Positions 46,456-56,469 of a stretch of DNA of 64,000 nucleotides are shown piece after piece; positions within the stretch are counted from its first letter, which is position 1; the number at the start of each line of letters is the position of its first letter. The translations under genes and the position numbers were made by a program. The notes beneath the pieces were generated by a model. The model saw nothing but the letters and a program-made list of their open reading frames with translations, was not told where the DNA came from and searched no databases. Source of the stretch: Photobacterium sp. SKA34. Its GTDB lineage: Bacteria > Pseudomonadota > Gammaproteobacteria > Enterobacterales > Vibrionaceae. The stretch spans positions 445,185 to 509,184 of the forward strand of contig NZ_CH724141.1 of the NCBI RefSeq assembly GCF_000153325.1, in the 5' to 3' direction.

Positions 46456-47505
46456 TTATTTCAATAAAGCGACAACCGTATGACGATGTACATTCGCTTG
46501 TGCTGCTAAAGAGCGATACGTTGCACTAAATTGCTGGTTTCCAGCCCCCGAGAGTTGGCTTAGCTTATCTTCTACTTGCTTAACATCTCCCAGTGACGTG
46601 TTTGCCTTCGCCGCTGCCATTTGTTTCGCCAGTGAAGCCTGATATGCTTTTATATCATCAAGGCTTTGCTGCACTTGTCGTAAATGTTGGTTCACTTGCA
46701 CTAATGCATCACGAATTTTCTCACGATTATTTAATGTAAATTGTCCATCTTCGATACCTTCGGGTTCAGGCTTAATCGTCAGTGTATTGGCCTGCCCAGC
46801 AGGGTATCGGTGTCCTTGACCAATTACTTGTACCTTTCCTTCCAACCCTTGAAAGCCTTCTTCATTGGTTCGAAATAATATATCTCCATTATCTTGCTGA
46901 GATGCTCTTAACCCAAAGGGGATAACATTGCGATCAACTTGCGATACTAGTGCTTTATCGCTCAGTTTCGCATCCATGTTCACAACAACCGTTCCTAACT
47001 GTGGAAAGCTTAATTTAATCAGCTCACTGTGCTCTCGCTGACGCTGAACATTCAGACCGGGAACAGAAAATGTACGTGTTATTGGTCTATGAATATTAAC
47101 TTTAAGTTCAGCATCAATAACCCGAAGACCGTCACTCTTAGCATTATTCAATGTGTGTTTTATCGAATCAAGGTGATGATTAGCATTGTTTTGAGCTGAC
47201 GGAGAAACAACGCGTTGAGCAATAAGCTCAGTACTTAAGATCTTCTTTATGGCTTGTAAGTCACGACCTACAACACTTAAAGCTTGTTGCGCTATTTGTA
47301 CCGATGTTACTTGCTGTTGTCCTTTAGCTAGTAGGGTTTTTGAAACAGAAAATCCATCTTGTTGGTAACTTAATTGTTTTAATTCAGAGCCAGAGACTTT
47401 TTTGGTATCAACTTTGTCTGCCACTGACGGAACAATAGCCGCTTTCTTATTCGCACTAGTAAAATTTATACTCTGCGTTCTGACTTCTGATGTACTTGTA
47501 ACCAT
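46456..47505 (-). CDS. Flagellin/hook-associated-like protein downstream of flgL (LafW-like)
   Basis: 349 residues. The N-terminal helix (GFSVSKTLLAKGQQQVTSVQIAQQALSVVGRDLQAIKKIL) and C-terminal helix (NQQFSATYRSLAAQANVHRHTVVALLK) look like the D0/D1 ends of axial flagellar proteins, while the middle is unusual. The gene lies 14 bases after flgL. In E. coli Flag-2, lafW, a presumed hook-associated protein, occupies this place; I infer homology only from position and type. Confidence 0.55.
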   Translation of the reverse strand: MVTSTSEVRTQSINFTSANKKAAIVPSVADKVDTKKVSGSELKQLSYQQDGFSVSKTLLAKGQQQVTSVQIAQQALSVVGRDLQAIKKILSTELIAQRVVSPSAQNNANHHLDSIKHTLNNAKSDGLRVIDAELKVNIHRPITRTFSVPGLNVQRQREHSELIKLSFPQLGTVVVNMDAKLSDKALVSQVDRNVIPFGLRASQQDNGDILFRTNEEGFQGLEGKVQVIGQGHRYPAGQANTLTIKPEPEGIEDGQFTLNNREKIRDALVQVNQHLRQVQQSLDDIKAYQASLAKQMAAAKANTSLGDVKQVEDKLSQLSGAGNQQFSATYRSLAAQANVHRHTVVALLK

Positions 47506-47519
47506 AATTCTTTGCTGCC

Positions 47520-48422
47520 TTACAATCGATTAAACAATGAAAGGTCGTTAATTTTCATGTAGCTTGCCTGTGTTGCCTGAAGCGCAGCCATATAATTATT
47601 TAAGCGAACCGACGCTTCACCATAGTCCAACGCTTCTAAATCATTGGTTACCGCTTCAACAAATAACTTATTATCGCCATGGCTGGTTTCCATTAAATCT
47701 AAATTATTATGACGCCCACCAATATCGGTTACTGCTGCTAATACATTATCATGCGTCGTATCTAGGGTATTTAACGTTGCTTGTAAGGTGTTATTGATAT
47801 TTACTGTCGGGGCTTGTAACTCGGTTATAGCAGCGTCAATCTGATTTAAGATATTGTTACCGCCAAGATCGAGAATTTCTTGTGAAGCAAAGTTTGCTTC
47901 CATCGTAACGCCTTTGGCTACCGTCACTACGCGCTTATCGCTATTACCTTCAAAAATATAGCCACCAGCAGGTTGTGATGTAATAGCTGGGACATCACTT
48001 TGAGTCCCAGAGAAAAGGTAATTTCCTTCTTCATCTTGGACGTTAAATGAAGACATAAAAGCATCGCGTAAACTGACTAATTTATTAGCATAACTTTCTC
48101 TATCAGCATCTGATAAAGCGCCATTTGACGCTAATAGCAAGGAGTCTCGCATGTCCTTAATTGTGTCACTTGCCGCCATTAAGTGAACTTCTTGCGATGA
48201 CAACGCTGTTTTCACATTACTAATGTTATCTTGGTACTGATTTATCGCGCTATTTTCACGGTCTAAATTCAGTAAGTTGATAGAATCTATTGGATTATCA
48301 GATAATTTTAGTAAGCGCTGACCTGTCGACATCTGCGCTAACACTTCACCTAAGCCTTGATTATTTTTTGATAAGCTGGTTAACATTAGCTGACTAAATT
48401 GCGTATCACTGACTCTCATCAT
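47520..48422 (-). CDS. flgL: Lateral hook-filament junction protein FlgL (HAP3)
   Basis: 300 residues. The N-terminus (MRVSDTQFSQLMLTSLSKNNQGLGEVLAQMSTGQRLLKLSDNPIDSINLLNLDREN) and the C-terminus (VTNDLEALDYGEASVRLNNYMAALQATQASYMKINDLSLFNRL) are typical. FlgL joins hook to filament together with FlgK. Starts seven bases after flgK; the broken flgK upstream could reduce its expression. Confidence 0.93.
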   Translation of the reverse strand: MMRVSDTQFSQLMLTSLSKNNQGLGEVLAQMSTGQRLLKLSDNPIDSINLLNLDRENSAINQYQDNISNVKTALSSQEVHLMAASDTIKDMRDSLLLASNGALSDADRESYANKLVSLRDAFMSSFNVQDEEGNYLFSGTQSDVPAITSQPAGGYIFEGNSDKRVVTVAKGVTMEANFASQEILDLGGNNILNQIDAAITELQAPTVNINNTLQATLNTLDTTHDNVLAAVTDIGGRHNNLDLMETSHGDNKLFVEAVTNDLEALDYGEASVRLNNYMAALQATQASYMKINDLSLFNRL

Positions 48423-48429
48423 TCATCCC

Positions 48430-49797
48430 TTACAATAATCGTAATACTGAGTCGAACAGTTCATTAGCTGTACTGATCACTTTCATATTTGCTTGATAAG
48501 CATTGGTAAATGTCATTAGGTTTGCCGCTTCTTCATCACTGTTAACCGCACTTAAATTATCTCGTGCAGCGTTGGCTTGACTAAATAAGGTTTCTGCGGC
48601 TTTTTGATCAACTGCGGCTTGTCGCGTTTCTATTGCCGTTTTACCCACCATTGAGGCAAATGCATCATTTAAAGTAACACTACCTAACCCAGTTATCGTC
48701 ATTGGTTTAGTCGACAAATCAATCAAGTCTTGTAATACATCGCTGTTGCCCGGTGCTCCGTCAGAAGAGAGAGCAAGTTCTGCGGGTTTTATCGCTGTGA
48801 TATCAAGACTGGACGCTGGCGAATTAGGATCAAATGAAAACAATGCTTGGCCTGGATCACCATTTAAATCAGTACCAGTCGCTAAAACCTGATTAAATTC
48901 AGTTGCTAGGTTTTGAGCCATCTCATCAAGGGCTTGCTGGGTTGGTTTTAAAGTATCTTTAAGGTAATTATCAAACGCCCCTAATTGTCCACCTAACTCA
49001 CCTGTAACTGCAAAAGTTTGCCCAGAAAAATCAATTTCAATGTTCTTAATAAACGGCTCATTAACTATCGGAGTAGATTTTAATTGCGCAGCATCACTGC
49101 CTAAAATCAAGGGCTGACCAGATGCTAGGGTAACTTGTAAGCTACCATCTAGTTGCTGGGTTGAACTGATTTCTACCACTTCTGAAAGTTGTTTAATTAA
49201 TACATCACGTTCATCAATAAGCTGAGAAGGATTACCACCTGTCGCTTGTGTCTCAACAACGCGATGGTTTATATCAGCAATATTGCTCATTAAACTGTTA
49301 GCATGATCAATAGACGCCGTAGCCTTGTCACTGATACGGTTACCTTGACCATGTAAAGATTCCTATAAGGTATTAAAGCGACGAGATAATGCTTTAGCTT
49401 CATTAATAATTTGCTGGCGATTAGGGGTAGATTCCGGTTTTAGCGTGGCGTCATTTAACGCCGAATATAAAGAATCAAGACCAGCACTAATATTAAAGCC
49501 CTCTCCACCTAATAAGCTTTCGAGCATCGTCATACTGTCTAAATTCGCATTGCTTGCAGCTTGTTGACTGGTTGCAGCCCATGTTTGTTTTACAATAAAT
49601 TGATCTGAAATACGACGTATACTGGCAACTTCAACACCACTTCCCGCGCTTAATATATTGTTACCTGCAAGAGCGCTCATCATAGCCTGCTGTCGACTAA
49701 ACCCTGGCGTATTAACATTAGCAACATTATGAGCAGTGACATCAAGCGCCGTTTTATTAGCATTTAACCCTGTTAAACCAATATTAATCATATTCAT
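48430..49797 (-). pseudogene. flgK: Lateral hook-filament junction protein gene flgK with an in-frame TAG
   Basis: From an ATG at 49797 (AAGGAG site) the frame encodes a normal FlgK N-terminus (MNMINIGLTGLNANKTALDV, NVANVNTPGFSRQQAM) to ALSRRFNTL, then TAG at 49365-49363. It continues in the same frame (ESLHGQGNRISDKATASID...) and through the FlgK middle to the C-terminus (AANLMTFTNAYQANMKVIST then ANELFDSVLRLL). The gap between the two open parts (72 bases) is a multiple of three. Without the stop the gene has 455 codons. CAG (Gln) is the likely ancestor. HAP1 is normally required for filament attachment, so this lesion should block lateral filaments unless suppressed. Confidence 0.88.
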
Positions 49798-49802
49798 AGC
49801 GA

Positions 49803-50285
49803 TTACTGCTCCTTGTAAGATTGCAATGATTGTTGAAAAGCAGTACACGTTCGCATTGCCAATTGATTGGCTGCTTTATTGTTAACAGGCTTTAGTGTGT
49901 CTTGTTTTTCTACTTCTTTATGAGTTAATGCGGCACTATTGTGAACATCATTAAATCCTTGGCTAGGATTTAACTGTTTCATTAACATTACTTTAATACC
50001 TGTTTGCTGTTGTTTTGCCATTTCAATTGCCAACTGACCATCATAAAAATCGCGATAGACGCTCTGTTGTTTACTGGAAAATGGATTATCTTCATCAGCC
50101 AAGACATCACTGCTACTTCGCATTTTGCGTAAGACCATTTGTAAAAACATCGCTTCAAATTGTCCTGCCACCACCTCTAAACCTTGCTCATCAGATAGCG
50201 AATGTTTGATTTTCTGCAAACCATTATTATCATGATATAGAACATTATTTTTGCTCATTGCACTGATATTGTCGTCGAATTTCAT
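49803..50285 (-). CDS. flgJ: Lateral flagellar rod-cap protein FlgJ (single-domain)
   Basis: 160 residues: the N-terminal rod-capping domain only (VVAGQFEAMFLQMVLRKMRSSSDVL... FYDGQLAIEMAKQQQTGIKVMLMKQL). The C-terminal peptidoglycan hydrolase domain of E. coli-type FlgJ is absent. A separate lytic transglycosylase is encoded at 59121, at the other end of the flg genes. Sits five bases before flgK. Confidence 0.92.
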   Translation of the reverse strand: MKFDDNISAMSKNNVLYHDNNGLQKIKHSLSDEQGLEVVAGQFEAMFLQMVLRKMRSSSDVLADEDNPFSSKQQSVYRDFYDGQLAIEMAKQQQTGIKVMLMKQLNPSQGFNDVHNSAALTHKEVEKQDTLKPVNNKAANQLAMRTCTAFQQSLQSYKEQ

Positions 50286-50294
50286 CTAACTCTC

Positions 50295-51416
50295 CTAAAT
50301 CACTACCAGCTCTGCATTCAATGCGCCTGCTTCATGTAGCGCCTGCAAAATAGACATGAGATCATCAGGTGACGCACCTAAGCTGTTCACAGCATTAACT
50401 ATAGTATTAAGCTCAGTCCCTTCAGGCCAAATGTACATTTGTGCCTCATCTTGGTTAATATCAACATTAGAATTATTCACTCGTTCTGTTGTGCCTTGAC
50501 TAAAAGCATTAGGCTGGCTGATTTGATCGCTCTCTGAAATCGTTACAGTAAGGTTGCCGTGACTCACAGCCGCTTCACTAACACGGACATTTTTGCCAAC
50601 CACAACCGTTCCTGTTCTCGCATTAAACACCACCCGCGCAGCTTTTCTCCCTGTCATCACTTTTAAATCTTCCAACATCGACATAAAAGTCACCCGTTGT
50701 TGTAAGTCTTGCGGCGCACGCATTTCAACTCGACCTTTACTGATCGCAGTCGCTACTTTTGGACCGAAGGTAGCGTTTATTGCACGGGAAATATTTTTCG
50801 CTGTGGTAAAACTTGGTTGGCGTAAATTTAACGTGACTATGCTGCTGTTATTAAAGTCCGTCGGTATTTCTCGCTCTAACGTTGCACCATTAGGAATTCG
50901 CCCTGTTGTTGGTGTATTGACCGTGATTTTTGAACCACTTTGTCCTTCTGCTTTTACCCCACCAACAACCACATTACCCTGTGCAACAGCGTACACTTCA
51001 CCATCAATACCTCTAAGTGGCGTCAATAATAAAGTACCGCCACGTAGGCTTTTTGCATCACCAATAGATGAAACAACAATATTGAGTTCTTGACCAGGCC
51101 CCGCCATTGCTTCAACGGTAGCAGTAACACTCACTGAGGCGACATTTTTAAGCTTTGGATCGATCCTATCGCCAATTTGTACTCCAAATTGACGTAGCAT
51201 ATTGGTGATAGACTGGCTGGTAAATTTCACTTGATTTCGATCACCTGAGCCATCGAGACCAACCACCAAGCCATAACCCACTAACTGATTTGAGCGTATG
51301 CCTTGCACATCCACTAAATCCATCATAGGTACTGCTGTTTTAGCGCTAACGTTAAACGGCATCCAACCAAACGTCACACACAAAAAAGACAGGATAAAAT
51401 AAACCATTTTTTTCAT
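50295..51416 (-). CDS. flgI: Lateral flagellar P-ring protein FlgI
   Basis: About 373 residues from the ATG at 51416, which overlaps the flgH stop (TAATG). Signal peptide ([25 protein letters not shown]). Family motifs [43 protein letters not shown], and the end [33 protein letters not shown]. Forms the ring in the peptidoglycan layer. Confidence 0.96.
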   Translation of the reverse strand: MKKMVYFILSFLCVTFGWMPFNVSAKTAVPMMDLVDVQGIRSNQLVGYGLVVGLDGSGDRNQVKFTSQSITNMLRQFGVQIGDRIDPKLKNVASVSVTATVEAMAGPGQELNIVVSSIGDAKSLRGGTLLLTPLRGIDGEVYAVAQGNVVVGGVKAEGQSGSKITVNTPTTGRIPNGATLEREIPTDFNNSSIVTLNLRQPSFTTAKNISRAINATFGPKVATAISKGRVEMRAPQDLQQRVTFMSMLEDLKVMTGRKAARVVFNARTGTVVVGKNVRVSEAAVSHGNLTVTISESDQISQPNAFSQGTTERVNNSNVDINQDEAQMYIWPEGTELNTIVNAVNSLGASPDDLMSILQALHEAGALNAELVVI

Positions 51417-52084
51417 TAGAAAGGCATCCATGGGCTAGTGAAAAATTGTGTTAACCAGCCTGCAGCATTGCTATCAGCCAGTGCACCTCTGCCTGAATAA
51501 GTGATCCTCGCATCACCAATACGCTGAGAAGACACTTGGTTATGACGATTAACATCATCAACCCGAACCACGCCCGTTAAGCGTATGTATTCATCCCCTT
51601 GGTTAAGTCGAATCCACTTTTCGCCACGGATCATTAACACGCCATTAGGTAATACCTTATGTACGGTGACAGTGATTGCCCCTTGCAACTTATTCCCTTG
51701 AGTACTGGCAGCTGTGCCATCAAAACCACGATCACCGCTGACACTGGCAGACAGATCATCAAAAGTTTTATTACCTAATGTCGGTGCCGCAAATTCAATA
51801 GAAGAGGATTTACCAAACTTAGTATTGGCTTTTTTGCTTGACTGCGTTTGCTCGTCCAACTCCACCGTTAATACATCGCCGACCCGATAGGCACGGCGAT
51901 CTTGAAACAAGGTCATCGAATAATTATGGCGATACAAGCTGCCATGCTTGGCTTCAGGTAAGCTGTAATCAAGATCCGGTGGCGCGAATGCAGCATCATT
52001 AGGCTCGGGCGGAATAAACTCTTCACGCACCGAACAACCTGATACAAAAGAGAGTAAACATAGCAGCATTAAAAGCGTCTTCAT
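51416..52084 (-). CDS. flgH: Lateral flagellar L-ring lipoprotein FlgH
   Basis: About 222 residues from the ATG at 52084 (AAGGAG site; a GTG at 52090 is less likely). Lipobox in [13 protein letters not shown]. Conserved FlgH parts: [31 protein letters not shown] and [66 protein letters not shown]. Forms the outer-membrane ring. Confidence 0.96.
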   Translation of the reverse strand: MKTLLMLLCLLSFVSGCSVREEFIPPEPNDAAFAPPDLDYSLPEAKHGSLYRHNYSMTLFQDRRAYRVGDVLTVELDEQTQSSKKANTKFGKSSSIEFAAPTLGNKTFDDLSASVSGDRGFDGTAASTQGNKLQGAITVTVHKVLPNGVLMIRGEKWIRLNQGDEYIRLTGVVRVDDVNRHNQVSSQRIGDARITYSGRGALADSNAAGWLTQFFTSPWMPF

Positions 52085-52093
52085 CCTCACTCC

Positions 52094-52879
52094 TTACACG
52101 GCTTGAGCGACAAATTTCAGCATGTCATCAGCGGCAGAAACAACTTTGGCATTCATTTCATAAGCGCGTTGAGTGGTGATCATATCAACCATTTCTTCAA
52201 CCACTTGCACGTTAGAACCTTCTAGCGCACCTTGCTTCAAACTGCCTGCGCCATCAATTCCTGCAATCATCTCTTGCGGCTGACCACTGGCTTGTGTCTC
52301 TTTATAAAGGTTACCGCCAACAGCTTCTAAGCCTGCTGGATTGATAAATTTCGCCAAGGTAATTTGTCCCAACTCTTGCGGCTGAGGATCCCCTGCAAGC
52401 GTCGCAGTTACAATGCCATCAACGCCAATTGATATCGTATTGGCTTCTTCAGGTATTTGAATTTGCGGTTGAAGTGGCAGACCTTGTCCATTCACCATTA
52501 AACCTTCAGAGTTAACGTGAAACTGTCCATTACGGCTAAACATTACTTCACCATCGGAATTTTCTATTTGGAAAAAGCCCGAGCCCATAACAGCAAGATC
52601 CAACTGTTGTTGGGTATTTTGTGAATTCCCTTGAGTAAACACTTTTTGTGTGCCAACTACACGCACACCACTACCAAGCTGTACTCCACTCGGCAATTGA
52701 TTTAACTGATCAACCTGCGCGCCTGGTTGACGTTGTATGCTATAAAACAAATCTTCAAAAACAACACGATCACGTTTAAACCCTACCGTATTAACATTGG
52801 CAAGGTTGTTGGAAATAGCAGTCATTTTTGTATCTTGTGCTGCCATTCCTGTTTTACTGACCCAAAGTGCTGAATGCAT
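52094..52879 (-). CDS. flgG: Lateral flagellar distal rod protein FlgG
   Basis: 261 residues, with the conserved rod N-terminus (MHSALWVSKTGMAAQDTKMTAISNNLANVNTVGFKRDRVVFEDLFY) and C-terminus (GSLKQGALEGSNVQVVEEMVDMITTQRAYEMNAKVVSAADDMLKF). Full-length. In flgBCDEFGHIJKL order, nine bases before flgH. Confidence 0.96.
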   Translation of the reverse strand: MHSALWVSKTGMAAQDTKMTAISNNLANVNTVGFKRDRVVFEDLFYSIQRQPGAQVDQLNQLPSGVQLGSGVRVVGTQKVFTQGNSQNTQQQLDLAVMGSGFFQIENSDGEVMFSRNGQFHVNSEGLMVNGQGLPLQPQIQIPEEANTISIGVDGIVTATLAGDPQPQELGQITLAKFINPAGLEAVGGNLYKETQASGQPQEMIAGIDGAGSLKQGALEGSNVQVVEEMVDMITTQRAYEMNAKVVSAADDMLKFVAQAV

Positions 52880-52914
52880 GATGACTCTCCTTGTAATTAT
52901 GTTTACCTACGTGA

Positions 52915-53646
52915 TTAACGTGGGTTCATTAAGCGGGTTCCAGCTTGTGCTAAGGTTTCTGCGGTTTTCATCATTCGCACTTGCATTTCAAAGTTACGAG
53001 TTAGCGACATCACACTAACGAGCTCATTAATCGCCGACACGTTACTGCCTTCCAAATGCCCTGCCGTCATCGCTACACTCGGGTCTTGAGCAAAAAATTG
53101 ATCATTCACTGGATGTAATAAGCCATCACTCTGTTTTTGAAGTTGATTAAACTCCGGATTAACCAACTTTAATTGTCCAACTTCAAGTTCGGCACCTCCA
53201 CCTAGCGGCACGATTGACACAACGCCCTTATCGCTAATATCAACCGCTTGATGCTCAGGTAGCACTAAGGCTTCTCCTTCTGACATCAAAGGAAAACCGT
53301 TAACTCGCATCATGCCTTGATCATCAACACGAATATTACCGGCACGGGTATAGGCTTCATTACCAGCGACAGTTTGTACGGTAAAAAAACCATCACCATT
53401 AATAGCAATATCTAGTGCGCGTCCCGTTTTGATCACATCCCCAGCATCAAAGCGTGTCGCTGCTGAGTTAGTCACAACCATGGTGCGACCATCAAACCCC
53501 GCGCCCTGTAACGGGATACTTTTCACTCGCTCCATATCCGCACGAAAACCCGCCGTATCCGCATTTGATAAGTTATTTGAGCGCACGTGCTGCGCTTTCA
53601 TCACTCGGCTTGCGCCACTTGTCGCGGTATATAAAAAACTATCCAT
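52915..53646 (-). CDS. flgF: Lateral flagellar proximal rod protein FlgF
   Basis: 243 residues, with the rod motifs MDSFLYTATSGASRVMKAQHVRSNNLSNADTAGFRADM and the C-terminal EGSNVSAINELVSVMSLTRNFEMQVRMMKTAETL. Transcribed between flgE and flgG. Confidence 0.95.
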   Translation of the reverse strand: MDSFLYTATSGASRVMKAQHVRSNNLSNADTAGFRADMERVKSIPLQGAGFDGRTMVVTNSAATRFDAGDVIKTGRALDIAINGDGFFTVQTVAGNEAYTRAGNIRVDDQGMMRVNGFPLMSEGEALVLPEHQAVDISDKGVVSIVPLGGGAELEVGQLKLVNPEFNQLQKQSDGLLHPVNDQFFAQDPSVAMTAGHLEGSNVSAINELVSVMSLTRNFEMQVRMMKTAETLAQAGTRLMNPR

Positions 53647-53658
53647 AGTTGCCTCTTA

Positions 53659-54855
53659 CTACACCGCGTTAAAGAGTGATTGAGTTAATTTGTCAGATGT
53701 TGAAATAGTCTTTGCATTTGCTTGATAGTTACGTTGAGCAGTCATTAGACTTACTAATTCACTCGTCAGGTCAACATTTGATCCCTCCAATGCGCCAGCA
53801 ACTAATCCACCTAAGGTACCCGTACTTGGCGCACCATTAACAGGAGCACCCGAGCTGAAACTTTGGATCCAAGAAGTGCCATTGGTTTTTACCAATCCTT
53901 GAGGGTTTGCAAAGTCAGCCAGCATCACCTGACCTTGCAACTGAGATTGACCATTAGTGTATGCGGCAAACACCATGCCGTTATCTTCAACACGCACACC
54001 AGCCAGCTCACCCGAGGTATACCCATTAGGTGCATTGGTACTTACACCAAAGTTCGCGCCAAACTGAGTCGTACCTGCAATATCAATGTTAATATTCGCC
54101 GCATCTGCACCTGCAGGAATGAAATTCACGGCAAAAGGTGCCGTTGGTGATTGCAATGTACCGTCGGTATTAAAAACAACATTTTGGGTTTGCGTCGGTG
54201 TAGCCGCGCCATCAACGACTACATTCACCTGCCACTCATTGGCATTAGTTTTGGTGAAATACTGTGTAACAGTGTGAGGGTTGCCTAAAGAGTCATAAAC
54301 TTTTGAGGTATAAGAAGAGTTAAAGCTGTCAGTAGCATTAGGATCGAAGGGATTAATAGCAGGATCAATAACACTAGAACGGGCATCTAAGTTAGCCACA
54401 AAAGCAAGCTCATCTGTCGCTTTTGCTGGCAGTGAAGCGGTGGTGATTTTTAAATTCCCTACCGCGCCTGCTTGTAAATTGTTATTCGCATCAACTGTAT
54501 AGCCTTGAAGCTTGGCGCCGTTATTACTAACAATATTATTATCTTTATCTGAGCCAAACACACCTGAACGTGTATATAAGGTTTGCCCAGTAAGATCTTT
54601 AGTAACAAAAAAACCGCTTCCCGAAATCGCCAAGTCTAAAGGTCGCCCTGTCCCTGTAATTGAACCTGTTTTATCAAAGTTCTGTGAAATAGCGGCAACT
54701 TCAACCCCTCCTGCTTGCATACCATTGTATACCGCTGAAAATTCAGTACGTGACTCTTTAAAGCCTGAGGTAGAAACATTGGCAATGTTATTACTAATGG
54801 TATTTAACTGAATATTGGTTGCGTCTAATCCACTTAATGCGATATCAAAACTCAT
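53659..54855 (-). CDS. flgE: Lateral flagellar hook protein FlgE
   Basis: 398 residues. The N-terminus (MSFDIALSGLDATNIQLNTISNNIANVSTSGFKESRTEF) and the C-terminus (EGSNVDLTSELVSLMTAQRNYQANAKTISTSDKLTQSLFNAV) are the hook signatures; the middle domain is of normal size. Hook assembly should be possible here even if filament attachment is not. Confidence 0.95.
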   Translation of the reverse strand: MSFDIALSGLDATNIQLNTISNNIANVSTSGFKESRTEFSAVYNGMQAGGVEVAAISQNFDKTGSITGTGRPLDLAISGSGFFVTKDLTGQTLYTRSGVFGSDKDNNIVSNNGAKLQGYTVDANNNLQAGAVGNLKITTASLPAKATDELAFVANLDARSSVIDPAINPFDPNATDSFNSSYTSKVYDSLGNPHTVTQYFTKTNANEWQVNVVVDGAATPTQTQNVVFNTDGTLQSPTAPFAVNFIPAGADAANINIDIAGTTQFGANFGVSTNAPNGYTSGELAGVRVEDNGMVFAAYTNGQSQLQGQVMLADFANPQGLVKTNGTSWIQSFSSGAPVNGAPSTGTLGGLVAGALEGSNVDLTSELVSLMTAQRNYQANAKTISTSDKLTQSLFNAV

Positions 54856-54925
54856 AACATCCTCTTTTATTTAATTCCTTGAATACTTTCGTTAATGATT
54901 TTAAAAAAACGAAAGTTAAAATGGC

Positions 54926-55606
54926 TTACTCGCCAAACTGGCTAATTTGATAGAAAGGCACTTGACCAATACCTTCAACATTCACTAAGGCAGCACCACC
55001 ATTAGAAGGAACTCGAACTTGCGAAACTTCTCCTGCTAATAAAACACTGGGTTGTGGTAAGTCTTTTTCCACTTCAATACTGATTTGATATTTCCCTTTT
55101 GCTAAGTCCAACGCGTTAGGATCAATCGTAAATTCCACATCACCTTTATTTTTTGGACCTAAGGGCATAATTTTCTGATTGCCTAATTGGTCTGTTAAAA
55201 CTATCGAAACCGTGTTCGATGCATGATTTAGTTCAATCCGCCCTTTTTGTTGTTTATCGTCGGCTAGTTCGATTTCAGAGCCTTCAACATAAACAGTTTG
55301 TCCAACTAACCCTGCCGTCGACAAAACTTGCATGTTATCCAGTAAAACCATACTGTTTTGCATCAACTTGGCCATATTCTCTGTACTTTCAACCTGAGAA
55401 AATTGCGCCAATTGCCCGACATACTCAGTACCATCAAGTGGATTTAACGGGTCTTGGTTTTGGATTTGTGCCACCATCAAATTAATAAATTCATTTTTTA
55501 ATGAGTTAGCATCGTTAGCATTATTTGGGTTACCGGCTACTGACATATTGGTAGATTCAATCGCAGGCACATCCGTACTAAGTGCATTAAATTGTGCAAT
55601 GGTCAT
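54926..55606 (-). CDS. flgD: Lateral flagellar hook-cap (scaffold) protein FlgD
   Basis: 226 residues. N-terminal motif LKNEFINLMVAQIQNQDPLNPLDGTEYVGQLAQFSQVEST followed by the FlgD beta domain. Its ATG overlaps the flgC stop (ATGA). It caps the growing hook and is later released. Confidence 0.95.
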   Translation of the reverse strand: MTIAQFNALSTDVPAIESTNMSVAGNPNNANDANSLKNEFINLMVAQIQNQDPLNPLDGTEYVGQLAQFSQVESTENMAKLMQNSMVLLDNMQVLSTAGLVGQTVYVEGSEIELADDKQQKGRIELNHASNTVSIVLTDQLGNQKIMPLGPKNKGDVEFTIDPNALDLAKGKYQISIEVEKDLPQPSVLLAGEVSQVRVPSNGGAALVNVEGIGQVPFYQISQFGE

Positions 55607-56040
55607 CAGTTACCCTCACCTAAACGAAGCAACCCTTGCTGCATACTTTTTACATTACTCAACACTTCAACATTGGTTTCAAAACTGCGTGTTGCTGACA
55701 TCATGTCAGCCATTTCTGCAACTACATCTATATCAGGGTAATAAACATACCCCTCTTCATTGGCGAGTGGGTTACTCGGTTCAAAACGTTTTTCCGCGTC
55801 TCCAGCATGTTGTACGACATCCATAATGCGTACTTCAGCACTTGGGTAATCTGCTTGTTCTCCTGTTAATTGAGTTTTGTTGTAAACTGTAGCAAATACA
55901 GGTTTTAACGCCTTGTAAGCATCGTCGGGATTGGCTGCAACAGCATCGGCATTCGCTAGATTACTAGCGACAGTATTTAAACGTATGGTTTGTGCATTCA
56001 TTGCTGAACCCGCAATGGAATAAATATCAGTAAATGCCAT
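55606..56040 (-). CDS. flgC: Lateral flagellar rod protein FlgC
   Basis: 144 residues, with FlgC motifs MAFTDIYSIAGSAMNAQTIRLNTVASNLANADAV, a central SNPLANEEGYVYYPDIDVVAEMADMMSATRSFETNVEVLSNVKS. Two bases after flgB. Confidence 0.95.
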   Translation of the reverse strand: MAFTDIYSIAGSAMNAQTIRLNTVASNLANADAVAANPDDAYKALKPVFATVYNKTQLTGEQADYPSAEVRIMDVVQHAGDAEKRFEPSNPLANEEGYVYYPDIDVVAEMADMMSATRSFETNVEVLSNVKSMQQGLLRLGEGN

Positions 56041-56042
56041 TG

Positions 56043-56405
56043 TTAACGTCCTTTAATTACGGCAGCTAAACCCTTAAACTTCATATTCATAAACGTTAAG
56101 CTGCTCTGAAAATCCATGTTATTTTTAGTAAACTTTGCTTGCTCGACACTAAGCTCTACCGTATTGCCATCTTTCGAGTTTTGGTAAGGCACAGCGTAAC
56201 CATCAGACACCACCAGTTGTGTCGGAGCTTTTTGTACTTTTCCAACCCCTATTTGACTTGCGATGGCATCAAAGCGAATATCTTTTGCTAGGTATCCAGG
56301 GGTATCTACATTTGCTAAATTACTGGCAAGCACCTTGGCTCTTTGCACTCGAAAATCGAGCGTTTGAGGATGAACACCGAGTGCATTTTCAAAACTTATT
56401 GACAT
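56043..56405 (-). CDS. flgB: Lateral flagellar rod protein FlgB
   Basis: About 120 residues from the ATG at 56405 (AAAGGAG site); the longer frame to 56492 is spurious. Starts MSISFENALGVHPQTLDFRVQRAKVLASNLANVDTPGYLAKDI and ends SSLTFMNMKFKGLAAVIKGR. First gene of the flgB-L operon, behind a sigma-54-like element. Confidence 0.94.
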   Translation of the reverse strand: MSISFENALGVHPQTLDFRVQRAKVLASNLANVDTPGYLAKDIRFDAIASQIGVGKVQKAPTQLVVSDGYAVPYQNSKDGNTVELSVEQAKFTKNNMDFQSSLTFMNMKFKGLAAVIKGR

Positions 56406-56453
56406 TAACCACTCCTTTGACAGTACAACCAAGATTGTAATAGAGAGGATTAA

Positions 56454-56469
56454 TCCAAAATACGTGCCA
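56454..56469 (-). promoter_or_regulatory. Sigma-54-like promoter of flgBCDEFGHIJKL
   Basis: Minus strand TGGCACGTATTTTGGA (56469-56454): the -24 box TGGCAC is perfect and the spacing is exact, but the -12 box is TTGG instead of TTGC. It ends 49 bases before the flgB ATG (56405). Confidence 0.55.

Noticed and set aside
49291-49365. Frameshift as cause of the flgK split
   Set aside because: The two open parts are in the same frame with only a TAG between them, so a frameshift is not needed.
49363-49365. Pyrrolysine or programmed read-through at the flgK TAG
   Set aside because: No context supports it, and the sense residue expected from the neighbouring codons is Gln; nonsense mutation is simpler.
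50593-51093. 166-codon plus-strand open frame opposite flgI
   Set aside because: Antisense shadow of flgI with no family character.
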